Under the pieces are notes generated by a model. That model was not told the origin of the DNA and made no database searches. It was given only the letters and a program-made list of their open reading frames with translations. Position numbers and translations under genes: made by a program. A stretch of 64,000 nt of DNA from Paenibacillus farraposensis (GTDB lineage: Bacteria > Bacillota > Bacilli > Paenibacillales > Paenibacillaceae): the NCBI RefSeq assembly GCF_020736845.1, contig NZ_JAFFQR010000095.1, positions 48,731 through 112,730 of the forward strand. Direction: 5' to 3'. Of this stretch, positions 24,022-32,704 are shown piece by piece. Numbering within the stretch: position 1 is the first letter of the stretch; the number at the start of each line of letters is the position of its first letter.

Positions 24022-24416
24022 TCTACATATCCAGCTTTAGCTAGTTCGTCCGCGACTTCATCGGGCAATTGGGCTTCTCCATCAGCAAAACTCACAATAC
24101 TATCTTTAAAATGTATAGTGTGAGCGCCCTTGCGCTGGCTTGGTGCGCCGCGAAGCGTTACCTTGCGAATTGCAGGAATCTTTGTGGATAGAAAGGAGCT
24201 ACGCGCATCATTAAGCATTGTTGTTTGAGCGTCGAACCGGCTCGGCTCAGCGCCTTCAGTGCCAACCAACACCTCTGCCGCTGCAACAGCTTCTTTGAAT
24301 GCATCTGCCGATTGTTGAGGATATTGCCCTCCGCTTTCTCCAATCTCAGCTTGATTCAACAATGAAGTACTATCAGCAATAGCATCTTTAAGCTTATCCA
24401 GATTCGATTTTGCCAA
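24018..24416 (-). CDS. Small phage protein downstream of capsid
   Basis: 132 residues from TTG 24416, nine bases after GGAG. The N-terminal 80 residues form two helices (DKLKDAIADSTSLLNQAEI, YPQQSADAFKEAVAAAEVLV) resembling a FIVAR-like three-helix repeat. The last 50 residues (HTIHFKDSIVSFADGEAQLP, DEVADELAKAGYVE) are typical of a small conserved phage domain found next to capsid genes. It could be a decoration protein. Confidence 0.65.
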   Translation of the reverse strand: MAKSNLDKLKDAIADSTSLLNQAEIGESGGQYPQQSADAFKEAVAAAEVLVGTEGAEPSRFDAQTTMLNDARSSFLSTKIPAIRKVTLRGAPSQRKGAHTIHFKDSIVSFADGEAQLPDEVADELAKAGYVE

Positions 24417-24482
24417 CTGAATCATCTCCTCTCAAAATGAAAAGAGACGGTCACATTAACCGTCCCCTGACTTTAAAATTTA

Positions 24483-25484
24483 TTAGGATACCGCCGTGAT
24501 CGTCGGACGTTCAATTGTGCCGTAAGCATGTGCATAGCTTGGACCTTTTGCTACTGGAGCACCGTATTTGATACCAACGTACTGTTCTTGGAGGTTCGAC
24601 GTTGTACCCAACTGAAAGAGGTAGATACCTTTCTCACCAACATAGTGATACTCAATCATCGGCTCTGTCACGATGGCAATACCATAGTCAGTGTTTGTTG
24701 CCGTTTTTGCATTAACCGCTGAAGGAATGAATGGCTCAGGAATGATCGGCAGCAGACCTGCAGCCGTCATAATAGCCAATACTTCCAAGCCAGCAACGGT
24801 CGTTTTCTTGAGGTTGCTGATTTGCGTTTCATTGTTTGCGGCATTCCGTTCTTCTTCTTCCAAGTAGTGGTGTGCAATTGGGTGAATGTAAATGGCTGTT
24901 GGCATAAGTTCGTACAGTTCACTCGCTACCATCGCAGCTACCTTCGCCCGGATAGCAGACACGATTGATGCAGTTGCCCCAACTGTGAAAGTGTTTGTAA
25001 TCTGACTTGCAAGCCCTACATATTGTAAAGTCGTTGGAACAGCCAAACCTGTGTCATTACCTCTCCAAAGTGCTTTACCATGCGTAAGTCCAATGGCATT
25101 CAGCATGTCGTTTAGATCCTTGGCTTTCAATTCAGGAAAGTTGTTTTGTTGCTGGCCCAGCGTTACATCATAATGTCCAAAGTTAACTTGGTTCGTTAGA
25201 GCTTTGATCTTCACACCATGTGGCGTACGTTGATTTCCGGTTGCTGTCGCTGAAGGGTTACGAGGGTCAACGAACGCGCCGCCATTCACAGTGTTTTGTT
25301 CGTAATAAGTAGAAATATCGCCTGTAGCTGGAACATAATTCAAACGCCCATCCAAAATGGAGGTGCGGCGCAATACGTCCGTAATTTCCTTTTGGAAATC
25401 GTCTGTGATAATTGCGCCCGGTCCCTGAAATTGAGCTGCCGCTGCAACTGAAACAAATTGCGCTACTCCAACACGGTTATTCAT
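24483..25484 (-). CDS. Major capsid protein
   Basis: 333 residues. FVSVAAAAQFQGPGAIITDD, LRRTSILDGRLNYVPATGD, YYEQNTVNGGAF, LGQQQNNFPELKAKDLNDML, LMPTAIYIHPIAHHYLEEEE and GIYLFQLGTTSNLQEQYVGI. Order (protease/scaffold, then this gene, then connectors) and size identify it as the HK97-fold coat protein. The intact N-terminus without a long delta domain fits the separate scaffold encoded upstream. Confidence 0.88.
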   Translation of the reverse strand: MNNRVGVAQFVSVAAAAQFQGPGAIITDDFQKEITDVLRRTSILDGRLNYVPATGDISTYYEQNTVNGGAFVDPRNPSATATGNQRTPHGVKIKALTNQVNFGHYDVTLGQQQNNFPELKAKDLNDMLNAIGLTHGKALWRGNDTGLAVPTTLQYVGLASQITNTFTVGATASIVSAIRAKVAAMVASELYELMPTAIYIHPIAHHYLEEEERNAANNETQISNLKKTTVAGLEVLAIMTAAGLLPIIPEPFIPSAVNAKTATNTDYGIAIVTEPMIEYHYVGEKGIYLFQLGTTSNLQEQYVGIKYGAPVAKGPSYAHAYGTIERPTITAVS

Positions 25485-25487
25485 GTA

Positions 25488-26543
25488 TTACACACTCTCC
25501 TTTTCGGCAAATTGTGCTTTAGCCTGCATTTTAAGTTTGAAAGATTCGGAAGTTGGAAGATTAAGAGCATCGACGGAAGCGCAGAAGGTTTTGTAATCAT
25601 TCGCTTCCGCCCCAGCTGCAAGATTGGCATTACTGCCATACTTGGACAATAATGCGGACGCGCTGAATGTTTTGCGTTCTGGCTCTGCTGGAGGCGCACC
25701 CGCTGCTTTTAACTCTTTCAATTCCTTTTCTAAAGCGTCCACTTTATCTTGAGCTGCCTTTAGGTCAGCAGCAGTTTGTTCTTCAGCAGTCTTCTGTTCG
25801 GCTTCTTCACTTGCAGCTTTCATGGTGGTGATATCTGTTTTAATTGCTCCCATCTCTGTGACCACGCTTTGTACACTCGCAGTTATAGCGGACATACCAT
25901 CTTGCAACGCCTTCATGGAGTCTTCCATCGCTTTTATTTGTTCCGGTGTCATATCGACATCCTCCTTGTTATGTTTCGTATTACGAGCAGCAAAACTCGT
26001 TGTTTTATAGGCAGCGGCATCAGCTAACAGAATAGCTGCTCCTGTACCACAAAACTCAATCACATCTAATACATTTTCTAAATCCGTTGCATCCTGTACT
26101 GCGGCTTCCATCTCCAATGATGCTCCGAATTGGTATTCGCTCCAGTTATACTCTGCCGCCAGCCCATTGTAGTAACGAATAGTCGCAACCACATCAGGAA
26201 AATCCTTTGCGTAAATGTATCCATCAATCCATGCATAGCCATCAAGCGAACGGTAAGCCTTGTCAATTACAGCGACTTTAAAGCGCGGGTCATGGTCCGC
26301 CATACCGTTGGCATAGTCAATATTCAAGGCCATACCCACGAAGGTTTGAAGATATTGGTCGCAAACACTTGATGAAATACGAATACGTTTCCCACCTGCA
26401 CCATGTGGTGAGCCATCACTTGGTTGGTCAACTGCGAAAAGAGCACATTTGAAAGGAGCCTTGTTTGGATGGCCTCCTTCTTCGGATAACTTGAAGTCCT
26501 GAACGCGCATCCGCTGGTTGCTCATTTTCAACGTTTTAAGCAT
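25488..26543 (-). CDS. Capsid maturation protease fused to scaffold
   Basis: 351 residues with GGAGGGAGGTGAGAATCTAA upstream. Residues 1-190 are globular (CALFAVDQPSDGSPHGAGGK, LQTFVGMALNIDYANGMADH, DPRFKVAVIDKAYRSLDGYA, FGASLEMEAAVQDAT) and fit a prohead protease-like domain with candidate catalytic H (MADHD) and S (GASLE). Residues 195-280 are a long coiled coil (TPEQIKAMEDSMKALQDGMS, DLKAAQDKVDALEKELKELK), the scaffold part. It lies three bases upstream of the capsid gene. Protease-scaffold fusions are known in siphophages; the catalytic residues here are inferred. Confidence 0.75.
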   Translation of the reverse strand: MLKTLKMSNQRMRVQDFKLSEEGGHPNKAPFKCALFAVDQPSDGSPHGAGGKRIRISSSVCDQYLQTFVGMALNIDYANGMADHDPRFKVAVIDKAYRSLDGYAWIDGYIYAKDFPDVVATIRYYNGLAAEYNWSEYQFGASLEMEAAVQDATDLENVLDVIEFCGTGAAILLADAAAYKTTSFAARNTKHNKEDVDMTPEQIKAMEDSMKALQDGMSAITASVQSVVTEMGAIKTDITTMKAASEEAEQKTAEEQTAADLKAAQDKVDALEKELKELKAAGAPPAEPERKTFSASALLSKYGSNANLAAGAEANDYKTFCASVDALNLPTSESFKLKMQAKAQFAEKESV

Positions 26544-26551
26544 TTAGATTC

Positions 26552-26662
26552 TCACCTCCCTCCGTGATATTTCTGTTGTCTGCGCTCTGCTCGGTTTCTT
26601 GGTGTTGGCAATGACCTGGGATATGTCAGTCTAACAACACCGCAAACAAACCTTGTAAACAC
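26552..26662 (-). CDS. Very small basic protein between portal and protease
   Basis: 36 residues if started at GTG 26662. The C-terminal PTPRNRAERRQQKYHGG has the R-N-R-A-E-R-R pattern often seen in short basic phage proteins. Its stop overlaps the protease ribosome binding site. A longer version starting inside the portal gene is possible but unlikely. Confidence 0.4.
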   Translation of the reverse strand: MFTRFVCGVVRLTYPRSLPTPRNRAERRQQKYHGGR

Positions 26663-26696
26663 ATCCTCACCGCCTCTCAGAGCAAAATAAAAACAC

Positions 26697-28052
26697 CTAC
26701 TCTTCAGCGGTGTCAGATTCATCCTTTTCTGTTTTGTCTTTATTGTTTGGCGGATCATCTTCAGGAAGATTGCTTAACAGCTTGTCTTTCTCTCCTTGTA
26801 TTTCTTCCTGAGTTTTATTCAAATCAATAGCTGCGGTATTACCTGGTTGTAATAATACTTCGCCATGTTTATTAGGCAATGCTTTACGCGCCAGACCATC
26901 ACGTACTTCATCTGGTGTCACAGTTCTTCGGTCAAGGTAAATCGCATCAATATCGGCTTTTAATTTCTGGTCCTTCAATGAAGTAGCATAATGGAACTTA
27001 AACTCAATTACCCCACCCATCTTGAAGATCCCGTCAATAATGTGATTGTTGATATGCTCCACAATGTTTTCAGCAATAGACTGGATAGATTCATTCGTGT
27101 CATCGTCTTCACTGTCTGCGGTGCTTCGGTTCACATCTTTTGTCTGCCCCAGTTTCTTAGGAGATATGTCAAAAGCAATAGCAACAATCTCAATTAAGAA
27201 CCGTTGCCATTCAAGAAATAACGCCTTATCATCCGTAGCCCCCAAATCCAGTACACTTGGATTCTCGCCACCTATGATAGGGTTAAGACCACGGCCTAGC
27301 ACTTCATTTTCCCAATACGCACGGAAAGCAGCTACAGCCTTACTATCAGCATTTTTACCAAGGTTAATCAGCTTCCTGATCACAGTATTCGAAGCTTGTT
27401 TCCCAGCTGATCGGTGCGCTGATATAAAGCTTTCAACTGATTCCCAAACCGTTTCTAGCGGTGAAAGGCCGAATGGTGTGTTAGTTCTCGGATTCATTCT
27501 TATATACATTAGGTCGGAGGACTTTAAATGAACATATTGCCCGTGGACTCGTTGTGCATAGCGATAAGAATTCTCTTTTCCATCCCAATCGGGATACAAG
27601 TCAACAGAGAAAGAATCTACAGGGTACATCCTAAATGGCCTGAGAGGGTCACCAGCTTTTAATACTTCCGATGAACCCGCGCTACATACAAGCATGTCTT
27701 CGACTATTTGCTCAATCCATGATCGGAATGAGTCACCGGGATTCGGCTTTAGTAATGACCGTTCGATAATCTTACATATCTCTCGGTACTTCTCAGTATC
27801 ATTTTCGTCAATAGCAGCTACGGACCAGTTCAACTTTGTGATTCCGTTCTTGATGACGTTAATTGCTCTACGTGGAATCGGGGATTCCGATAACGTTCGT
27901 AAGTTGGTCGGTGTTCTCTTCGGCGCTGGCTGGTTACTTCCCTTACTCATCATAATACCGAAAGGAAACGGATAGCTTTCGGTCTGTCGATCAGGTTCGT
28001 TCTTCGGCCTTCCTGCTGCTAGCCAGTTAATTAGCCACTGTCTTACACCCAA
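26697..28052 (-). CDS. Portal protein
   Basis: About 451 residues from TTG 28052 (GGAGG seven bases upstream). PIPRRAINVIKNGITKLNWS, EQIVEDMLVCSAGSSEVLKA, SDLMYIRMNPRTNTPFGLSP, LETVWESVESFI, FLEWQRFLIEIVAIAFDISP and QSIAENIVEHINNHIIDGIF are the classic portal pattern (the I-R-x-N-P, G-x-S-P-L and F-x-I-P-like motifs). The C-terminus is acidic. It forms the dodecameric DNA entry channel. The gene is separated from terL by the TIR-like gene. Confidence 0.92.
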   Translation of the reverse strand: MGVRQWLINWLAAGRPKNEPDRQTESYPFPFGIMMSKGSNQPAPKRTPTNLRTLSESPIPRRAINVIKNGITKLNWSVAAIDENDTEKYREICKIIERSLLKPNPGDSFRSWIEQIVEDMLVCSAGSSEVLKAGDPLRPFRMYPVDSFSVDLYPDWDGKENSYRYAQRVHGQYVHLKSSDLMYIRMNPRTNTPFGLSPLETVWESVESFISAHRSAGKQASNTVIRKLINLGKNADSKAVAAFRAYWENEVLGRGLNPIIGGENPSVLDLGATDDKALFLEWQRFLIEIVAIAFDISPKKLGQTKDVNRSTADSEDDDTNESIQSIAENIVEHINNHIIDGIFKMGGVIEFKFHYATSLKDQKLKADIDAIYLDRRTVTPDEVRDGLARKALPNKHGEVLLQPGNTAAIDLNKTQEEIQGEKDKLLSNLPEDDPPNNKDKTEKDESDTAEE

Positions 28053-28077
28053 ATCTGTACCTCCCTTCTGACGCAAC

Positions 28078-28110
28078 AAAAAAGGAGGTCAGGAAATTTT
28101 TCCTGCCTCC
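28078..28110 (-). terminator. Terminator containing dispersed palindrome copy 4
   Basis: On the minus strand GGAGG-CAGGAAA pairs with TTTCCTG-CCTCC and is followed by TTTTTTG. The palindrome CAGGAAATTTTTCCTG occupies 28090-28105, so the repeated element and the terminator stem coincide here. It ends the TIR-like gene 70 bases after its stop. Confidence 0.75.
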
Positions 28111-28165
28111 AGTATTCGTTCATATTTCTATGTCTAAATAATATCATTGAGCTATTACGGTGTTA

Positions 28166-28175
28166 CTACGGATTT
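28166..28175. repeat. Dispersed CTACGGATTT motif, copy B
   Basis: CTACGGATTT directly after the TIR-like gene stop. A second TACGG lies 11 bp upstream (28156-28160). Confidence 0.6.
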
Positions 28176-28179
28176 ATGC

Positions 28180-29112
28180 CTATACCGCAAGAAGTAATCT
28201 CGACCTTCTAATTAAAAGGTCATAAGTTGAACAAATGCTTTCCGCAGTATCATGGATTTCACTGATCACTTGATTAAAACGTTCGGGCTGTTCCTCCTCC
28301 CAATCACTCGGCACACTAGAATAATCAGAATTCATTTTATTTACCCAAGTGTTTTTAGCCAAAAGAAATAAAAATTTATTTACGTCTTGGTATAACTGTT
28401 TCCTTAATCCTTCAAGCTCTGGATTTACAAACTCCATTGTTGCATTATCTCCATCTTGATGGAAATTCCTCAAATCATCAAGTAAATCCCTTCGATAAGA
28501 ACCTTCAAAACTATGAGTCCTGATGAAGTTAATAGAACCGTTAATAGGAAGCGTTTCCTTAATTGATTTAATAAGACTTATGTCCAAATTCTTATAAGCC
28601 TCGGTATATTCAAAATCATATTTCACTTCTTTGGATTCTGTAGTTTCATTATATGGATTAATAGCTCCAAGTTCCCCAATTTTTCTTCGAACCTGGTTAC
28701 AAAATGAACCAAGCGCTGCCGTAAGATCATCTCGTGCACTATCAAATCGGCCGGGAGAAATTCCTAGTAGATCAGTGGGAAGGCGGAGGTCTTGATTTTC
28801 AGAAGGCGATACAAAATAAACACGTTCAACTCCAATCTTCCCAATAAAAAGTCCTGTCTCAAAAATGACATTGTCTCTAACTGTAGGGTTAGCTTTATTT
28901 CTCATTTGAGTTATATCATCAGAACTGAAAATAAATATAGCAAAATCACTAATAGAAGCCTGTTTAATTAAGCTGCTCAATGCCGTAACAGACAAATCGA
29001 ATACGCCTTGGGTCCAAACGGTGCATTCTGCATCATAATCTAAATTTTCCTGTACAGCGTAAGCAATTGCTCTTGACTCTACTGAAGATCCAATAAATAG
29101 CTTCGGTTTCAT
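28180..29112 (-). CDS. TIR-like (CAP12-type) nucleotide-binding protein
   Basis: 310 residues from ATG 29112, five bases after GGAGG. Residues 1-150 match the TIR-like family also seen in CBASS and related defence systems: KPKLFIGSSVESRAIAYAVQ, ECTVWTQGVFDLS, SDFAIFIFSSDD, VRDNVIFETGLFIGKIGVER and LPTDLLGISPGRFD. The E of IFETGLF is the expected NADase-type catalytic residue. Residues 165-310 are a helical domain I do not recognise, perhaps the sensor or assembly part. The gene is more AT-rich than its neighbours, has its own terminator and interrupts the terL-portal order, so it is likely acquired cargo acting in phage exclusion or cell suicide. The activity is inferred from family resemblance. 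Confidence 0.85.
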   Translation of the reverse strand: MKPKLFIGSSVESRAIAYAVQENLDYDAECTVWTQGVFDLSVTALSSLIKQASISDFAIFIFSSDDITQMRNKANPTVRDNVIFETGLFIGKIGVERVYFVSPSENQDLRLPTDLLGISPGRFDSARDDLTAALGSFCNQVRRKIGELGAINPYNETTESKEVKYDFEYTEAYKNLDISLIKSIKETLPINGSINFIRTHSFEGSYRRDLLDDLRNFHQDGDNATMEFVNPELEGLRKQLYQDVNKFLFLLAKNTWVNKMNSDYSSVPSDWEEEQPERFNQVISEIHDTAESICSTYDLLIRRSRLLLAV

Positions 29113-29144
29113 GAAGTCCTCCAAATAATATATTTATGTTGTTA

Positions 29145-29173
29145 ATTATATAACTATCATTTGTTCTCTTCCA
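29145..29173 (-). promoter_or_regulatory. Possible promoter of the TIR-like gene
   Basis: A consensus TATAAT (29150-29145 on the minus strand) lies in a very AT-rich 67-base gap between terL and the TIR-like gene. The -35 (TGGAAG, 17-base spacing) is poor. Expression in the lysogen would need such a promoter. Confidence 0.3.
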
Positions 29174-29179
29174 TAAATT

Positions 29180-30604
29180 TCAACCAAACGCAAAACCGGA
29201 TTCAGTTTGAACATTTGCAAACGCCAAAATAAAACCATCTGCTCTGTCTGGAGATTGAAGGCCTCGTTTTTTCATATCCTCTTTACGCTCCAAGAATATC
29301 TTGCCATTACTACCCATCCGCCATTTTCGGGAAGTGAGCTGCGTTATAAGTTTCTCATCATCTGGCAACTGTAAATCTCCCGGTTTGCCAAGAACATAAT
29401 TACTCATGTTAGCCTCAAGCATTTCTTTGACATATCCCCACTGTTCAGCACCTAGATTCCCATAATGGTCGTCTTCCGCTGCTGATCCATTGTTAACTGG
29501 AATGATGGTGTAGCCTAGACTTTTTTCCTCATTAATCTCATTCAATCTATCTGTTACAGCTCCACCTATTCCACTATCATCTATACGAATCTCAACTTCA
29601 TCCACTTCTGATCGTCCGGCCTTTACATCGTCAACCAGGCGCAATACCCAGCCTGTGGTTGTCATAGTATCCTGTTTGTGGTGGAAATGAGTCTTTATCA
29701 CCTTGCCGCCCATACGTGCATACATGGTTGTTTCATCATCACCAAACCGCGCCACATCAACGCCTACATAAAGCTTAGTACCGGAATGTTCAATCCGAAC
29801 CTCATCCTTCGCAAATTCAGCAGCCTCCAAGGAAATAAAGGTATCTGATTCGCCACGCGGAAATTCCCCTTCAACCCGTACCCGCCATACATCGCTACCT
29901 TCTCCGTATTTTCTTTTGAGCATAGCGATATTATCCTTGCTGGTTCTCGGACTGTCCAAGCAGGATACTTTACGTGTTTTATAATCCTCTCTGTCTTTAT
30001 TGTGTGAATCATAAAAAACACCCGACGTTTTTGTCGGGTTGCCGCACATCAATATTTTATTGAACTCACCGGACAATGTACCTAAGATAGCCTCCATAAT
30101 TGGATCGGCAACGCCTGATGCTTCATCCACAATGAAAAGCATATAGTCCTCATGGAAACCCTGCATATTCTCAGGTTTGGTAGCAGTCCGTGCTGTAGCA
30201 AACCAGCGTTCCTCATAGTTCTTCATGTAGATTTTGGTCTTAGTCCATTTAAGGATTCTTTTCAGCACTGGGCTTTTGGACTGCCATTTATTTATCTCGG
30301 CCCATAACACATCGTGTAGCTGCTGTCTTGTAGGAGCTGTACAAATCACTTTTGGATAAGGGAAGCAGGACAGAAACCAAAGGGCCGTCGCTGCTTCCAG
30401 CCCAGTTTTTCCTACGCCCTGACCTGAACGTACTGAAACGCGCGGATTATTAGCTAAATCCATTAGAGTGCTTGCCTGCCAATCATCAGGATAGAATTTA
30501 AGCATCTCTTGACAGAACAATATAGGATTCTTACGATACTCAGGAATCCGTTTCTTGAATGCTTGAAGCCTCCGTTTCGTCTCCGGTGAGTCCTTCGTCT
30601 TCAT
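29180..30604 (-). CDS. terL: Terminase large subunit
   Basis: About 474 residues. ATPase domain: Walker A SGQGVGKT (60-67), Walker B MLFIVDEASG, coupling motif CGNPT. RNase H-like nuclease domain: VGVDVARFGDDET, RIDDSGIGGAV and DRADGFILA supply the three acidic residues. It cleaves and pumps the concatemer into the prohead through the portal. It overlaps the small subunit gene by 65 bases. Separation from the portal gene by an unrelated gene is unusual. Confidence 0.95.
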   Translation of the reverse strand: MKTKDSPETKRRLQAFKKRIPEYRKNPILFCQEMLKFYPDDWQASTLMDLANNPRVSVRSGQGVGKTGLEAATALWFLSCFPYPKVICTAPTRQQLHDVLWAEINKWQSKSPVLKRILKWTKTKIYMKNYEERWFATARTATKPENMQGFHEDYMLFIVDEASGVADPIMEAILGTLSGEFNKILMCGNPTKTSGVFYDSHNKDREDYKTRKVSCLDSPRTSKDNIAMLKRKYGEGSDVWRVRVEGEFPRGESDTFISLEAAEFAKDEVRIEHSGTKLYVGVDVARFGDDETTMYARMGGKVIKTHFHHKQDTMTTTGWVLRLVDDVKAGRSEVDEVEIRIDDSGIGGAVTDRLNEINEEKSLGYTIIPVNNGSAAEDDHYGNLGAEQWGYVKEMLEANMSNYVLGKPGDLQLPDDEKLITQLTSRKWRMGSNGKIFLERKEDMKKRGLQSPDRADGFILAFANVQTESGFAFG

Positions 30605-31829
30605 CACCTACCACCGCCTCTACCCAATCATCAATTAGATCGTCTTCTGTATTGCCTTCACCCGTGACCTTTGCCCTTTCAAGCTCAAGTTTCTCACGCT
30701 GCATCTTGAGTTTTTCGTTTTCAATCATTCGTTTATGATTATCCGGCAACAAATCCATATATTTAGTAAGCACTTCCAAGGCCTTGGTTTTGTCGTGTAG
30801 CTTTACACTCACTCCGTCCTTACCCTGCTTGACTTCTGAAACTAGCGTTCCATCAATTTCATCACTGTTTTTAAAAGCGACATAATTGTATCTGTACTTC
30901 TTTGTTTCTCCAGTGTCAGGATCAAACACGGGGTCTCCTTCTAAGCCAAGAACATCCTCTTCCTTTTGACCGAATTCCACATAGTCCGTAATGTCTGCAA
31001 ACGCAATCTTCATATATTCCATTAGAACTCGCTGAGCATTCAAACCCACCTCGTCGATCATAGATTCTTTATGCTGCCGAATGATGTTTTGAATTTCAAC
31101 TTTCTTCAACAGAGCGAAACCAATCTGATAAGCAGTTTTCTTACTGTATCCCGCCGCAATGGCTGACCTCGTTGCATTGAAGTCTCGAAGATACTCATAC
31201 GTGAAAATCCTCTGCTTAGGCGTTAATCCATCTTCATCAGGAATCTCCGGCTCAGGTTCTTCAACAACTACTGGAGCGCTCTGAACTTTTTTGGAACGTT
31301 CCATATTATCAGAGCGTTCCAGTGTTTTTTTCGGAACGTTCCGTATTTCTGGAGTAGCGACCTTTAGCTCTTTAGAGAGCGCATCAACTGTAAGCGGGGT
31401 AGCATATACCTCTCTTGGCTTATCACCTTGATATGTACCGATGAGTTTGCGCCGCTCCATTTCATCAATTAATCGAGCTGCTCTGCTATATCCTATTCTC
31501 ATTCTCCGCTGTAACAAAGAAACCGAGGCTTGTTTGGCCTCGGCTACAATTTGGACAGCTTTTAGAAAAAGCTCATCCGAATATGATGTTGGTTCTTCAT
31601 CTTCATTTAGAGCTTCTTTATTATAAGGCGCTCCATTTTCATTGGAACGTCCCATATGTTCCGCTTCTCCAGCAATTAAATTCTCCCACTTATCTTTTGC
31701 CTTCCATCCTCTTACCGTACCTTCAGATACACTAAGTTGAGAGGCTATATCTGTGAGACGTATGTTGCCGGAACTGGCTTTGTATAAATCGAATGCTTCA
31801 TCCCGTTTCGGATCTCTCTTTCGTCCCAT
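30540..31829 (-). CDS. terS: Terminase small subunit with FtsK-gamma-like insert
   Basis: 429 residues, much longer than typical small subunits (140-200). Residues 1-60: HTH of phage terminase type (DEAFDLYKASSGNIRLTDIA, LSVSEGTVRGWKAKDKW). Residues 84-145: SDELFLKAVQIVAEAKQASV, SLLQRRMRIGYSRAARLIDE, MERRKLIGTYQGDKPREVYA, the pattern of the FtsK gamma winged-helix that reads KOPS. Residues 195-360: Terminase_2 (LTPKQRIFTYEYLRDFNATR, SAIAAGYSKKTAYQIGFALL). Acidic C-terminus. Two putative DNA-reading domains ahead of the oligomerising core imply unusual pac/cos recognition. Confidence 0.88.
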   Translation of the reverse strand: MGRKRDPKRDEAFDLYKASSGNIRLTDIASQLSVSEGTVRGWKAKDKWENLIAGEAEHMGRSNENGAPYNKEALNEDEEPTSYSDELFLKAVQIVAEAKQASVSLLQRRMRIGYSRAARLIDEMERRKLIGTYQGDKPREVYATPLTVDALSKELKVATPEIRNVPKKTLERSDNMERSKKVQSAPVVVEEPEPEIPDEDGLTPKQRIFTYEYLRDFNATRSAIAAGYSKKTAYQIGFALLKKVEIQNIIRQHKESMIDEVGLNAQRVLMEYMKIAFADITDYVEFGQKEEDVLGLEGDPVFDPDTGETKKYRYNYVAFKNSDEIDGTLVSEVKQGKDGVSVKLHDKTKALEVLTKYMDLLPDNHKRMIENEKLKMQREKLELERAKVTGEGNTEDDLIDDWVEAVVGDEDEGLTGDETEASSIQETDS

Positions 31830-31868
31830 ATCTTATTATTCACCCCTTTTGATAATGTATCTAAAGCT

Positions 31869-31884
31869 AAGGAAAAGTTTCCTG
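31869..31884. repeat. Dispersed palindrome, copy 5
   Basis: AAGGAAAAGTTTCCTG, about 40 bases upstream of the terminase small subunit start and just downstream of a terminator. Confidence 0.8.
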
Positions 31885-31890
31885 AACAAA

Positions 31891-31915
31891 ATAAAAAAGC
31901 CGCTATTCTGCAGCT
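31891..31915 (-). terminator. Terminator before the terminase genes
   Basis: AGCCGC (31898-31903) pairs with GCAGCT (31910-31915, one G-U in the RNA), followed on the minus strand by TTTTTTATTTT. It overlaps the 3' end of the gene at 31903. Confidence 0.65.
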
Positions 31916-32142
31916 TTCTTTTGTCTTTCTTCATATTCTCTTCGATAGTCCCAAGATATCGTCAAAGACTTTTTATACCAATTTCGTCCGAAGAATTCCC
32001 AGTAACCCTCTTGAATATGATATTCATTTTTCATTTCTGTCCAATGCAAATAATTCATACCAAGGGGGAACCATATAAACCCTGTTAAAAATAATGGTAC
32101 AACTACATAGAAAATTAGTACATCCCTTATCTTCTTCTTCAC
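31903..32142 (-). CDS. Small membrane protein
   Basis: 79 residues from GTG with GGAGATGAATTTGA upstream. One transmembrane helix (VLIFYVVVPLFLTGFIWFPL, about 8-27) is followed by an aromatic and charged cytoplasmic tail (YWEFFGRNWYKKSLTISWDY). It lies ahead of terminase with its own terminator. Function unknown; a membrane-bound exclusion peptide is possible but not supported by a motif. Confidence 0.6.
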   Translation of the reverse strand: MKKKIRDVLIFYVVVPLFLTGFIWFPLGMNYLHWTEMKNEYHIQEGYWEFFGRNWYKKSLTISWDYRREYEERQKKAAE

Positions 32143-32229
32143 TCAAATTCATCTCCTATATTGTTCCATACGATTGTATCGACATTAAGGATGCAGAATT
32201 TTATATAACATTACAGCCTTTCATTCAAA

Positions 32230-32262
32230 ATTAAAAAGAGCAGCGATTTTACGCTGCTCCTA
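32230..32262 (-). terminator. Terminator
   Basis: GAGCAGCG (32238-32245) pairs perfectly with CGCTGCTC (32252-32259); the minus strand then reads TTTTTAATTTT. It ends the unit containing the gene at 32405. The 140 bases between hold no visible gene. Confidence 0.8.
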
Positions 32263-32404
32263 TTGTAGTGATCGGTAATTTATAACATGCGGTTACCGCA
32301 AATCCGCCATACCTGGAATAGGCCTTCAATGGACATCCTTCTTGCTTCGGGTTTATATTACCCTCTGAGTCCTTGTCTCAAATTTAGTTTTAGTTTTGGA
32401 ACAA

Positions 32405-32659
32405 TTACAGAAGTTGACCAGCTAGTGCTTTAAGGCCGCTTGGTACAGCAATTTGTTTGCCATCATGTTCATTGCCGTTTACATAAGCTGTGTCTTTGTC
32501 TACATAGTAAACTACACCTTCGCCGCCGATAACCGGAAAACCACTTTCGTCGTAATCCAAATTTGTACCCACATACTTGCCATGCTTAACTGCTTCATCT
32601 TCCAATGGATGTAGATGGAGAATTTTTTCCTTGTCCAAGTAAGCGTAACTATGTGCCAT
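32405..32659 (-). CDS. Small hypothetical phage protein
   Basis: 84 residues with TAGGAGG upstream. Acidic and His-rich beta sequence (DKEKILHLHPLEDEAVKHGK, GGEGVVYYVDKDTAYVNGNE). Good ribosome binding site and terminator indicate a real, separately transcribed gene. No domain recognised. Confidence 0.65.
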   Translation of the reverse strand: MAHSYAYLDKEKILHLHPLEDEAVKHGKYVGTNLDYDESGFPVIGGEGVVYYVDKDTAYVNGNEHDGKQIAVPSGLKALAGQLL

Positions 32660-32704
32660 GTTTATTGCCTCCTAGAATGGATTTAATTTGTTCCTGAATA
32701 AAGT

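Noticed and set aside
26552..26758. 68-codon version of the small basic ORF
   Set aside because: Its start lies within the portal gene without a ribosome binding site; the 36-codon version was listed instead with low confidence.
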